Assembly (NCBI RefSeq): GCF_001202025.1
Contig: NZ_LGHS01000067.1
Coordinates: 62,001 to 126,000, forward strand
Source: Pseudorhodobacter aquimaris
GTDB lineage: Bacteria > Pseudomonadota > Alphaproteobacteria > Rhodobacterales > Rhodobacteraceae
Length of the DNA stretch: 64,000 nt
Reading direction: 5' to 3'
The notes under the pieces were generated by a model that saw only the letters and a list, made by a program, of their open reading frames with translations, was not told the origin of the DNA and ran no database searches. This document shows positions 18,173 through 26,854 of this stretch, piece by piece. A program made the translations under genes and the position numbers. Position 1 is the stretch's first letter. Each line of letters starts with the position of its first letter.

Positions 18173-19387
18173 ATGCAAACCGCAATCACTGCACCGCCGC
18201 GTGCGCCACGGATCGTGCTCTATTCCCATGACACGTTGGGGTTCGGCCATTTGCGGCGTAACCTGCTGATTGCCGGGGCCTTGCGTGACAGTGCCTTGGC
18301 GCCGCAAATCCTGATGATTACCGGTATGCGTGAGGCCGGTGCCTTTGAACTGCCCAGCGGGGTCGATTGCCTGAGCATGCCCGCCTATGAAAAAGCGCGC
18401 GACGGCAGCTACCGGCCGCGTGATCTGGGTGGTGATCTGGCCACATTGGTGCAGATCCGCGCACAGGCCATCAAGGCAGCCGTAGAGGCTTTTGCCCCCG
18501 ATCTAATGATTGTGGACAATGTCCCGCGCGGCGCGCTGGAAGAGCTGGACTCGCTGTTGCAGGCTTTGCACGCACAAGGGCAGACGCGGCTGGTTCTGGG
18601 CCTGCGGGATGTGATCGACACGCCCGAGGCGGTGCGGCGGCAATGGGCGGAAAAACGCAATTACGAGGCCGTTGCGCGCTATTACGATGATGTCTGGGTT
18701 TACGGCGATCCGGCGTTCTATAACCTGCTGGAAGAATGCGGGATGACCGGATCATTCGGTGGCAAGGGGCGCTTTACCGGCTATCTTGACCACAGCGCGC
18801 GGTTGGCCTCGCCGATTGCGGCGCGGGCGCGGAATGCGGTGCTGGGTGATGACCCCCGACCCTATGTGCTTTGTGCCGTGGGCGGGGGGCGTGATGGCCA
18901 TGCGCTGTGCGAGGCTTTTGTGGATACGACCTTGCCCGAAGGTCATCGCGGTATTCTGGTTACCGGCAGCCAGATGCCAGATGTGCTGCGCAGCAACCTG
19001 CGGTACCGGGCCGAGGCGCGCGGTGATATGGTCTTGGTTGATTTCATGCCCGAGCCGATCGCGCTGATGCAGGGGGCCGTCCGCATTATCGCAATGGGGG
19101 GCTATAACACGATCTGCGAGGTGTTGTCGCTGCGCCGTCCCGCACTGATCGCACCGCGCATAACGCCGCGCGCCGAGCAGATGATAAGGGCGGAAAAGCT
19201 GGCGGCACGCGGGCTGGTGTCGGTGATCGGACCGGACCGGATCAGTGCAGAGGCGCTTGGGGCATGGCTTGCAAATCCCGCCCCGCAGCCGGGTCAGGGA
19301 CAGATCGACATGGGCGGTCTGGATCGGGTGCGCGGCCTGGCCGAAGCGATGTTGACCGGCGCGCGCGACCTTAGAATTGCAAATTGA
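18173..19387 (+). CDS. Glycosyltransferase of the GT-B fold (GT28/MurG-like)
   Basis: A 404-residue predicted cytosolic or membrane-associated glycosyltransferase. The N-terminal loop HDTLGFGHLRRNLLIAG resembles the acceptor-side glycine motif of MurG/MGDG-type enzymes, and the C-terminal donor site shows AMGGYNTICEVLSL...PALIAPR followed by EQMIRAEKLAARGL, a typical GT28 nucleotide-sugar region. ATG 18173 with AAGGAAAG upstream is used; the open frame extends far upstream but runs antisense to the regulator gene there. It is the first of five overlapping or closely spaced genes leading to an ABC exporter and a double kinase-like protein. The sugar and acceptor are unknown. Confidence 0.8.
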   Translation: MQTAITAPPRAPRIVLYSHDTLGFGHLRRNLLIAGALRDSALAPQILMITGMREAGAFELPSGVDCLSMPAYEKARDGSYRPRDLGGDLATLVQIRAQAIKAAVEAFAPDLMIVDNVPRGALEELDSLLQALHAQGQTRLVLGLRDVIDTPEAVRRQWAEKRNYEAVARYYDDVWVYGDPAFYNLLEECGMTGSFGGKGRFTGYLDHSARLASPIAARARNAVLGDDPRPYVLCAVGGGRDGHALCEAFVDTTLPEGHRGILVTGSQMPDVLRSNLRYRAEARGDMVLVDFMPEPIALMQGAVRIIAMGGYNTICEVLSLRRPALIAPRITPRAEQMIRAEKLAARGLVSVIGPDRISAEALGAWLANPAPQPGQGQIDMGGLDRVRGLAEAMLTGARDLRIAN

Positions 19388-19400
19388 AAGGACCGAACAG

Positions 19401-20630
19401 ATGACCAGTCTTCCCCGGATCGGCTATGTGCTGAAACGCTACCCGCGCTATTCCGAAACCTTTGTTGTTACCGAAATTCTGGCGCATGAGGCGGCGGGAA
19501 CCCAGATCGATATCTTTGCCCTGCGCCCCGTAGAGGAAACGCATTTTCAGGATATGCTGGGCCGGGTGCGTGCGCCCGTCCAACGGGTGCCCGACAGCTT
19601 TCGTACGCCACATGCCCTGTGGTCTCTGATCTGTCAGGCGCGCGGCACCCTGCCGGGTGGATGGGCGGCACTGCAAGGGATAGAGAACGCCGAGGGACGG
19701 GACGTGGCGCAGGCCATCATCGTGGCGCTTGCCTGTCATCAGCGCAACATCGGCCATTTGCATGCTCATTTCGGTACGGTTTCAACCAGTGTTGCACGGC
19801 TGGCCGCAAGGCTGGCAGGGATCACCTACAGCTTTACTGCCCATGCCAAGGATATCTATCACGACTATGACTCGCCGGTTGAACTGGATGCCAAGCTGCG
19901 CGATGCGGCGGCGGCAGTCACAGTTTCGGATTATAACGTGACCTATCTGTGCGAGAATTTTGGCGCGGACGCGGGCAAGGTGGTGCGGATTTATAACGGG
20001 CTTGATCTGGACCGTTTCACATGGGCGGAACCCACAGCCCCGCAAGACGAAATTCTGGCCGTGGGGCGTCTGGTGGAAAAGAAGGGCTTTGACGTGCTGA
20101 TCGACGCCATGGGCCTTTTGCGGGCCGAGGGACGTAATACCACCTGTCGTATTATTGGCGCGGGCGAGGCAGAGGCGGGTTTGCGGTCACGGATTGTGGC
20201 GGCTGGCCTAGAGGATGTTATCCGTCTGGATGGTCCCCGCCCGCAGAATGAGGTGATCGCAGCCCTGCGCGGGGCGGCGATGCTGGCCTGCCCTTGTGTC
20301 GTTGGCAAGGATGGCAACCGCGACGGGCTGCCGACGGTGCTGCTGGAGGCGATGGCGCTTGGCGCACCCTGTGTGGCAACCGATGTGACGGGCATCCCCG
20401 AGTTGGTGCGCGACGGCGAGACCGGGCTTTGCGTGGCGCAAAACGACGCCAAGGCGCTGGCAGCGGCGCTGGGGCGGCTGCTGGATGATCCGGCGCTGGG
20501 GCAACAGATGTCGCGGGCAGGGCGCGCGTTGATTGAGGCCGAGTTCGACATTACCCGCAATGCCGCCCGTCTGCGGGATGTCTTTGCGGATGCGGTTGCT
20601 CCGAGCCTGATCCAGAAGGGGGCTGCGTGA
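19401..20630 (+). CDS. Glycosyltransferase family 4 protein (first)
   Basis: A 409-residue retaining GT-B glycosyltransferase. The N-terminal GYVLKRYPRYSETFVVTEI is typical of exopolysaccharide GT4 enzymes (AmsK/WcaL-like); the donor domain has VGRLVEKKGFDVLIDA and the E-x7-E region in LLEAMALGAPCVATDVTGIPELV. It probably adds one sugar to a growing glycan on the cytosolic face. ATG 19401 is preceded by GAAAGGA; a TTG at 19377 would overlap the preceding gene. It lies 13 bases behind the GT28-like gene and overlaps the next gene by one base. Confidence 0.85.
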   Translation: MTSLPRIGYVLKRYPRYSETFVVTEILAHEAAGTQIDIFALRPVEETHFQDMLGRVRAPVQRVPDSFRTPHALWSLICQARGTLPGGWAALQGIENAEGRDVAQAIIVALACHQRNIGHLHAHFGTVSTSVARLAARLAGITYSFTAHAKDIYHDYDSPVELDAKLRDAAAAVTVSDYNVTYLCENFGADAGKVVRIYNGLDLDRFTWAEPTAPQDEILAVGRLVEKKGFDVLIDAMGLLRAEGRNTTCRIIGAGEAEAGLRSRIVAAGLEDVIRLDGPRPQNEVIAALRGAAMLACPCVVGKDGNRDGLPTVLLEAMALGAPCVATDVTGIPELVRDGETGLCVAQNDAKALAAALGRLLDDPALGQQMSRAGRALIEAEFDITRNAARLRDVFADAVAPSLIQKGAA

Positions 20631-21781
20631 TGCGTATTGCCTATGTCTGTACCGATCCCGGCATCCCGACCTTTGGCACCAAGGGTGCCTCGATCCATGT
20701 TCAGGAAATGCTGCGTGCCTTTCTGGGGCGGGGTGCCGAAGTGGTGCTGTTGTCGCCGCGTCTGGGGGATCGCGGCCCTGCCGATCTTGATGCGGTGCGC
20801 CGCGTTCCCTTGCCGGAATTGCCCAAAGAAACCACCGAAAGCCGTGAGCGTCGCTTGCTGGCCATGAACGCTGCTGTTCGCGCGGGGCTGGATGCAAACG
20901 GGCCGTTTGATCTTGTCTATGAACGTCATGCGCTTTTTGCCCATGGTGCGATGGAATGGGCAGCAGAAAAAGGCGTGGCCTCTGTGCTGGAGGTCAACGC
21001 GCCGCTTATCGCGGAACAGGCCAATCATCGCGCCCTTGCCCTGCCGGCCGAGGCCGCCAAATCGGCGCGCCGTGCGATGTCGGCGGCGGGGATGGTCTCG
21101 GCGGTGTCGAAGGGCGTGGCAACCTATGCGCGCGATTATGGCGCACGGGATGTTCATGTGATCGCGAATGCCGTCAACCCAGCCCGCTTTCCCGCGACCA
21201 AGCCGATGCAGGGTCCTTTTACGATCGGCTTTTTGGGGACGCTGAAACCCTGGCATGATGTTGCAACATTGATCGAGGCCTTTGCCTGTCTGCGCGCCGG
21301 TCCGGTTGTGGATGCCCGGCTGTTGATTGTCGGTGACGGCCCGGAACGCCCCGTATTGGAGGCACGCCTTGCGGCCTTGGGTCTGCGCCATGCCGCCCGG
21401 TTCACCGGCGCGCTGCGTGCCGAGGAGGTGCCTTCGGTACTGGCGGGAATGCATGCCGCTGTGGCACCCTATGCGGGGCAGCAGCCGTTTTATTTCTCGC
21501 CCTTGAAGCTCTATGAATATATGGCCGCTGGCTTGCCCGTGGTGGCGAGCCGTGTGGGGCACCTGGATGAGGTTGTCACCGAGGGACGCACGGGCCTGCT
21601 CTGTGTGCCGGATGATGCGGGGGCTTTGGCCGAGGCGCTGACACGGCTGGCAAAGGATCCCGCCTTGCGGCTGCGCTTGGGACAGGCCGCCCGCCATGAG
21701 GTGTTGGCACATCACACATGGGACGGTGTGGCCAAACGCGTGCTGGGTCTTGCGTGTCTGACCGTCAGGGACGTGGCATGA
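20630..21781 (+). CDS. Glycosyltransferase family 4 protein (second)
   Basis: A 383-residue GT4 enzyme. The N-terminal Rossmann half opens with MRIAYVCTDPGIPTFGTKGASIHVQEM, a typical acceptor-side loop, and the donor half has GFLGTLKPWHDV, LLIVGDGPERP and SPLKLYEYMAAGLPVVASRVGHLDEVV. ATG 20630 overlaps the stop of the previous gene (TGATG), and its own stop overlaps the exporter start (ATGA), so all are translationally coupled. It differs clearly from the first GT4, so the pair probably forms two different linkages. Confidence 0.85.
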   Translation: MRIAYVCTDPGIPTFGTKGASIHVQEMLRAFLGRGAEVVLLSPRLGDRGPADLDAVRRVPLPELPKETTESRERRLLAMNAAVRAGLDANGPFDLVYERHALFAHGAMEWAAEKGVASVLEVNAPLIAEQANHRALALPAEAAKSARRAMSAAGMVSAVSKGVATYARDYGARDVHVIANAVNPARFPATKPMQGPFTIGFLGTLKPWHDVATLIEAFACLRAGPVVDARLLIVGDGPERPVLEARLAALGLRHAARFTGALRAEEVPSVLAGMHAAVAPYAGQQPFYFSPLKLYEYMAAGLPVVASRVGHLDEVVTEGRTGLLCVPDDAGALAEALTRLAKDPALRLRLGQAARHEVLAHHTWDGVAKRVLGLACLTVRDVA

Positions 21782-23601
21782 GCAGTGGACGCAAGGACAA
21801 GCTGTCAGAGGTTATGCCAAGCCTCGGGCGTATTATGGCGCGGCTTGCCCCCTATCTGCGGGGGCATTACGGCGTGCTGGGCGGCTCGGTTCTGGCCTTG
21901 TTGGCGGCAACCGCGATGAAGTTGCTAGAGCCTTGGCCATTGAAATTCGTCATTGACCGGGTTGTGCCCTCAACGGTGGGTGAGGCCGGCGGTCTGGCGC
22001 AGCTTACCCCGATGACACTGCTTGCGCTTTGTGCAGGGGGGCTGGTGGCGATCACAGGGCTGAAGGCCTTGTTCCAATATCTGTCCACCGTTGGGTTTGC
22101 GATTGTCGGCAACCGGGTGCTGACCCAAGTGCGATCAGATCTGTTCCGGCATCTGCAAACCCTGTCCTTGGGGTTTCACGCGCGCGCGCGGTCTGGCGAT
22201 CTGACGATGCGGCTGGTCAGCGATGTCGGCATGTTGAAAGAGACCGCCGTCACGGCCGCACTTCCGCTTGCGGCGAATGTGGCGGTTCTGGTGGGTATGC
22301 TGGGCGTCATGCTCTGGCTTGACTGGCGACTGGCCCTGTTGGCGCTTTCGCCTTTGCCGGTGCTGTGGCTGGTGTCGCTGCGTCTGACGCGCCGTATCCG
22401 TGAGGTCAGCCGCAACCAGCGTCGGCGTGAGGGTGAACTTGCCGCGACGGGGGCCGAAACCATGGCCGGTATCCGCACGGTACAGGCCATGGGCCTAGAG
22501 GATCGCGCCACCGAGATATTCGGGGCTGCGGGCAAACGGGATCTGCGCGCGGGCGTGAAGGGCAAGCGGTTGTCGGCGGGGCTGGAACGTTCGGTTGATG
22601 TGCTGACGGGTCTTGGCTTGGCGATTGTGCTTTGGTTTGGCAGCTTGCAGGTGATGGCTGGCCGCATCAGCCCGGGCGATCTGCTGGTGTTTATCACCTA
22701 TCTTAAAAACACTTTCCGACCGGTGCGAGAATACGCCAAATATACCGCACGTCTGGCCAAGGCTGCCGCCGCCGGAGAGCGCGTTGTGGCCCTGCTTGAC
22801 GAGGAACCCGAGGTACGCGATGCGCCGGATGCCATGCGCGCGCCCCCGCTTGAGGGGCGGGTTGCCTTTGAGGATGTCCATTTTGGCTATGCGCCGGATC
22901 TGCCGACGTTAAAGGGGGTTTGGGTTGATGTGCCTCCCCATCAGTTGGTCGCCATCACAGGGCCATCGGGCACCGGTAAATCCACTTTTGTTAGCCTGCT
23001 CTTGCGGCTTTACGATCCGGCCAAGGGGCGTATCTGTATCGACGGCCACGACCTGCGCTCCCTGACCCTGGCCAGTCTGCGTGCCAATATCGCTTTTGTC
23101 CCGCAAGAAACCCTGATCCTGAACGGTACATTGGCGGAAAATATCGCCCTTGGCGCAGGGCGGGAGGTCTCGCAAGAGGAGATCGAGCGCGCAGCCATGC
23201 TGGCCGATGCGCATGGGTTCATCAGCGCCCAACCGCAAGGATATGAGACCGAGACCGCTGAACGGGGCGTGACACTTTCGGCCGGTCAGCGCCAGCGCAT
23301 CGCCATTGCCCGCGCGGCCCTGCGCGCGGCACCCATTCTGGTTCTGGATGAGCCGACCGTGGGCCTTGACCGCGCCAGCGAGGCGGCGGTTGCTCGTGCG
23401 ATCTTCCGGCTGGCCAAGGGGCGCACGACCTTCCTTGTCACCCATGATCTTCAGCTTGCGGCCCGCGCGGATCGTATCTTGCATCTTGAGGGCGGGAGGG
23501 TGGTTGAGGATGGCGACCACGCCACGCTTTTGGCGCTGGGCGGCCGTTATGCCGCGATGTGGAACGAGGGAAAGGAGGGGCGCCATGTTATCGTCGGTTG
23601 A
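21778..23601 (+). CDS. ABC exporter, fused transmembrane and ATP-binding domains
   Basis: A 607-residue half-transporter. The N-terminal part has about six helices in the type IV exporter fold (MsbA/lipid-flippase-like), and the C-terminal nucleotide-binding domain has Walker A GPSGTGKST, signature LSAGQRQRIAIARA, Walker B ILVLDEPT and the switch His in VTHD. It would work as a homodimer in the inner membrane. Placed between three glycosyltransferases and the kinase-like protein, it most likely flips or exports their product, probably a glycolipid or glycoside; that is inference from position. ATG 21778 gives an ATGA overlap with the GT4 gene. Confidence 0.88.
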   Translation: MSSGRKDKLSEVMPSLGRIMARLAPYLRGHYGVLGGSVLALLAATAMKLLEPWPLKFVIDRVVPSTVGEAGGLAQLTPMTLLALCAGGLVAITGLKALFQYLSTVGFAIVGNRVLTQVRSDLFRHLQTLSLGFHARARSGDLTMRLVSDVGMLKETAVTAALPLAANVAVLVGMLGVMLWLDWRLALLALSPLPVLWLVSLRLTRRIREVSRNQRRREGELAATGAETMAGIRTVQAMGLEDRATEIFGAAGKRDLRAGVKGKRLSAGLERSVDVLTGLGLAIVLWFGSLQVMAGRISPGDLLVFITYLKNTFRPVREYAKYTARLAKAAAAGERVVALLDEEPEVRDAPDAMRAPPLEGRVAFEDVHFGYAPDLPTLKGVWVDVPPHQLVAITGPSGTGKSTFVSLLLRLYDPAKGRICIDGHDLRSLTLASLRANIAFVPQETLILNGTLAENIALGAGREVSQEEIERAAMLADAHGFISAQPQGYETETAERGVTLSAGQRQRIAIARAALRAAPILVLDEPTVGLDRASEAAVARAIFRLAKGRTTFLVTHDLQLAARADRILHLEGGRVVEDGDHATLLALGGRYAAMWNEGKEGRHVIVG

Positions 23602-25753
23602 TGAGGAAATAATCACGCGTGACAGCGCATTGCCCGGCCTCCGGTTTGTCTTGGATGGGGGGGCGCTGGGCGCACGTTTTGCCTTGCCGCCCATGACGCC
23701 GGTCTATTTGCGCTATAAGCCGGGGACGAGCTGTATGGCCGCGTTTCTCCCAGAGGATGGCGGGTTTGGGGTGATGGCGGTCTGGGCCGTTCCCCCCGCA
23801 CGGCTCCAAGAGCTTGCCGCGCGGCCCGAATGGTTTGACGGGCCGGATCCGGCCATCCTCGACCGGAATGCCTGTCTTGTGCTTGTCCCCCTTGCGCGCG
23901 ACCGTAAAATCAAGGGCGCGCGGCTGCTTGCTGATCCGGAGTGCGGGGCCGCTTTCCTGCACAAGCTGGCGGGGCAGGGCGCCCGCCCGCAGATCTTGCG
24001 CTACAAGCCCGGACGCAGGTTGGTGTTGCGTAGCGGTGATGTGCTTGTCAAAGCCTATTCCAAGACAGATTTCGCCGCCGCCCTTGAGGGCGCGCGGATT
24101 GCCGAGAGGCTGGGCGGGGCTGCGATCCGTACCGTGTCAGAGCGCCACCGCTGTATCGTCTGGGACTGGCTTGGGGGTGTGCCCTTGTGTCCGCAAGAGG
24201 GCGGGCACCGCGATCTTGCGGCATGGCGAAATGCGGGCCTTGCATTGGCGCGGATCCATGCGTCGTCGGCACGCCCCGGCCGCCAGATCACCCGCGCCGA
24301 TGAGGCCGCGGAAAATGCCGCTGTTGTGCCTGACCTAAGGGCGCTGTCGCCGGAGCTTGCCCGACTGGCGGCCCCCTTGGCCGATATGATCGCGGTGCAT
24401 CTGGCCAAGGTGCCGGTTCAGCCGAGGCTTATTCATGGGGATTTCAGCGCCGATCAGGTGCTTATTGATGGCGCAAGGGTGGCTGTGATCGATTGGGACC
24501 GTGCGGCAACCGGCGATCGTGCACGCGACATCGGCAGCGCGCTGGCGCGGCTTGATGCACAATGGATCGACGGAGCAATCTCATTGGTTGAGCGGGATGA
24601 TTTTGCCGAGGCGTTGCGTCAGGGGTATTGTGGTCCGGCCAAGGCGGATAACATCGCCTTGCAACATGCGCGTGCGCTTTTGGCGCTTGGCTCCGAAGGG
24701 TTCCGGCAGCGTTGCCCCCATTGGCCCGAACGCGCCGAGGCGCTGATAGCGCGCGCGACCGAAGTGTTATCGGCCATAGCAACCGATCCGGCCCTGCCCG
24801 CGCTTGATGTTGCGCTGGACGGGCAGGTGATGGCCCCGCGTGTTGCCAATGCGCTGGGGCAGGCGGATAGAGCCGTGGCCGTTGACCTTGTCCGGCACAA
24901 GCCGGGGCGGCGGGCCTTGATCCGTTACCGGCTGGGCGATGCGCGGGTTTTGGGAAAACTGCGGGCGAAAGGGCCCGATTGCAAGACGCCCGCACTCCAT
25001 CAGGCCTTGCGGGCGGCGGGTCTTGACGGGCGTGCGCCTCTGAATGTCGGGGTGCCCGCCGCACGGGGGGCAATTGCCGCCCCTGCGCTGTGGTTTCAGG
25101 ATGAGGTGGCCGGAGGGTTGCTTGCCGATATGCTGCACCCCGGGGGTGATATCGGCCCGGTGGCCCGCACGGGCACGGCGCTTGCCCGATTGCACTTGGC
25201 GGGGGTGCCCGCGACGCGGGTCTGGACCATGGCCGATGAGGTCGGGGTACTGGAGCGTGCCTTGGCCACAGCCCGTGCGCATCTGCCCGACGAGGCGACA
25301 CGGATCGAGGGGATCGCGGTGGCGGCTGCAGGGCTTGTCCAGCGGCTTGGGCCGGTGGAGGCGACGGGTATCCACCGCGATTTTTACCCCGATCAAGTGC
25401 TGATCGACGGCGGGCGGGTCTGGTTACTTGACCTTGATCTTTATGCTGAGGGGGATCCGGTGATTGATCTTGCCAATTTCCTTGCCCATCTGGATGAATT
25501 CGGCCTGCGCCAATATAGGGATCTGACGGCCCTCGGGCGTCATGCTGCGGCTTTTTTGGCGGGCTATGCAGCGGCGCGACCCATAGGTGACCAGCACAGG
25601 CTGGAGGTGCTGCGCCTTGTCTCCCTCGCACGGCATATCAACCTAAGCCGGATTATCGCAGGGCGGGCGCATACGACCAAGCCCTTGATTGACCATTGCG
25701 CGGCTCTTTGTCAGGGGTATCAACCGCCCCCGAGCATCCTGCGCAAAATATAG
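23585..25753 (+). CDS. Double aminoglycoside-phosphotransferase-like (APH/choline-kinase fold) protein
   Basis: A 722-residue protein with two APH-type kinase domains in tandem. Domain 1 has HGDFSADQ (284-291) and VIDWD (301-305); domain 2 has HRDFYPDQ (597-604) and LLDLD (614-618). Each shows the Brenner catalytic Asp and the metal-binding DxD-type Asp, but both have Gln where the family normally has Asn. The stretch LRYKPG/RHKPGRR occurs near 42, 139 and 437, a trace of internal duplication. The start overlaps the exporter gene by 17 bases behind a good AAGGAGG site. Small-molecule, sugar or lipid-headgroup phosphorylation is likely; the substrate is unknown. Its end overlaps convergent azlD by 34 bases. 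Confidence 0.8.
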   Translation: MLSSVDEEIITRDSALPGLRFVLDGGALGARFALPPMTPVYLRYKPGTSCMAAFLPEDGGFGVMAVWAVPPARLQELAARPEWFDGPDPAILDRNACLVLVPLARDRKIKGARLLADPECGAAFLHKLAGQGARPQILRYKPGRRLVLRSGDVLVKAYSKTDFAAALEGARIAERLGGAAIRTVSERHRCIVWDWLGGVPLCPQEGGHRDLAAWRNAGLALARIHASSARPGRQITRADEAAENAAVVPDLRALSPELARLAAPLADMIAVHLAKVPVQPRLIHGDFSADQVLIDGARVAVIDWDRAATGDRARDIGSALARLDAQWIDGAISLVERDDFAEALRQGYCGPAKADNIALQHARALLALGSEGFRQRCPHWPERAEALIARATEVLSAIATDPALPALDVALDGQVMAPRVANALGQADRAVAVDLVRHKPGRRALIRYRLGDARVLGKLRAKGPDCKTPALHQALRAAGLDGRAPLNVGVPAARGAIAAPALWFQDEVAGGLLADMLHPGGDIGPVARTGTALARLHLAGVPATRVWTMADEVGVLERALATARAHLPDEATRIEGIAVAAAGLVQRLGPVEATGIHRDFYPDQVLIDGGRVWLLDLDLYAEGDPVIDLANFLAHLDEFGLRQYRDLTALGRHAAAFLAGYAAARPIGDQHRLEVLRLVSLARHINLSRIIAGRAHTTKPLIDHCAALCQGYQPPPSILRKI

Positions 25754-26031
25754 ATCGTCAGGATGCCGGTGATCATGGTGACGGGCAGGGATCGGGTGAC
25801 AATGGCCACCAAAAGCGCCACGGCCCCCGCGCCCCACTCTGCCGGACCACCGTTGAGCAATTGGAGGGTGACGAGCGCGGTGATCAAGGTGCCAGGTAAG
25901 GCTTGTAGCCCGCGCGCCCAAGCCCCGCTTTGTGGCAGGGCGGCCCCCAGATAGTATCCCCCCAAACGGATCACTAAATTCGCCGCAGCAAGCCCCGCGA
26001 TGACGATGGTGAAATCGGACAGTTCAAGCAT
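25720..26031 (-). CDS. azlD: AzlD family branched-chain amino acid export subunit
   Basis: A 103-residue, four-helix membrane protein of the AzlD type, which works with AzlC to export branched-chain amino acids or their analogues. Typical blocks are LVIRLGGYYLG near residue 20, LPGTLITALVTLQLLNGG and the end TGILTIYILRRML. ATG 26031 overlaps the azlC stop by eight bases, so the two are coupled. The 3' end overlaps the convergent double-kinase gene. Confidence 0.85.
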   Translation of the reverse strand: MLELSDFTIVIAGLAAANLVIRLGGYYLGAALPQSGAWARGLQALPGTLITALVTLQLLNGGPAEWGAGAVALLVAIVTRSLPVTMITGILTIYILRRMLGGG

Positions 26032-26704
26032 TGCGCCCCCCGATCCCGGCCAGAACAGCGCCCAGAATGCCGCCGATGACCAGCGCCCATGACGGCTCCA
26101 TCGGGGTCAGCTTGGCCAGAACAGCGACCGTCACCGCCGAGGCCGCCCATGGCACCACATCCCGCGCGCCGGACCAAAGTCCGCGTAAAATGGCGATAAA
26201 GGCGGCGGTAAAGGCAAAATCAATGCCCAGGGCGCGCGGTGCGGGCAGGGTGGCGGCAAAGCCGGTGCCCAGCGTGGTGGCTGCGACCCACATGGCCATC
26301 ATACAGGTGCCCGCCCCCACCAGATACCAATAGCCCGCAGCCCCGCCCTTGGCCCGCGTGGCATGCATCAAGGCCCAGCTCTCATCGGTGGTCAGATGCA
26401 CCCCCAGCAGTTTTTGCCAAAAGGGCCGCCCGGCCAGCACATCGCGCAAAGAGGCCGTCATCAGCAAGATCCGCAAATTCAGCGCAACCCCTGCGATCAG
26501 CGCCGCCCCCGCACCGGCCCCCGCCGCCAGACGTTCCACCGCGACGAATTGTGCCGATCCCGAAAAGACCACAGTGCCCATCACGCCGGTTTGCAATGCC
26601 CCCATCCCCGCCTGTGCGGCCAACAGTCCGAAGGCAAGCCCGTAAAGCGCCCCGCCAAGTGCCAGGGGAACCACATCGCGAAACCCGGATCTGAATTGCT
26701 GCAT
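26024..26704 (-). CDS. azlC: AzlC family branched-chain amino acid exporter
   Basis: A membrane protein of about 226 residues with the AzlC hallmarks: FRSGFRDVVPLALGGALYGLAFGLLA at the start, GVMGTVVFSGSAQFVAVE, and TTDESWALMHATRA in the middle. With AzlD it forms the exporter (YgaZH-like in enterobacteria). The ATG at 26704 (MQQFRSG) fits the family N terminus; a GTG at 26743 would add 13 residues. Neither start has a strong ribosome site. Confidence 0.87.
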   Translation of the reverse strand: MQQFRSGFRDVVPLALGGALYGLAFGLLAAQAGMGALQTGVMGTVVFSGSAQFVAVERLAAGAGAGAALIAGVALNLRILLMTASLRDVLAGRPFWQKLLGVHLTTDESWALMHATRAKGGAAGYWYLVGAGTCMMAMWVAATTLGTGFAATLPAPRALGIDFAFTAAFIAILRGLWSGARDVVPWAASAVTVAVLAKLTPMEPSWALVIGGILGAVLAGIGGRNA

Positions 26705-26854
26705 GGGGAGGGGCCTTTTTGTTGCAACCCGTGCTCTAGCCACCCTGCGCGGGCGGCGTCAAGCGCAAGAGTTACGATTTGGCGCAAGGGACTTCTGGCC
26801 CTTGGCGCGGGCTTGGGGTAAATGGGGGCAAGATATTCGCGCAAGGGGCACCCA

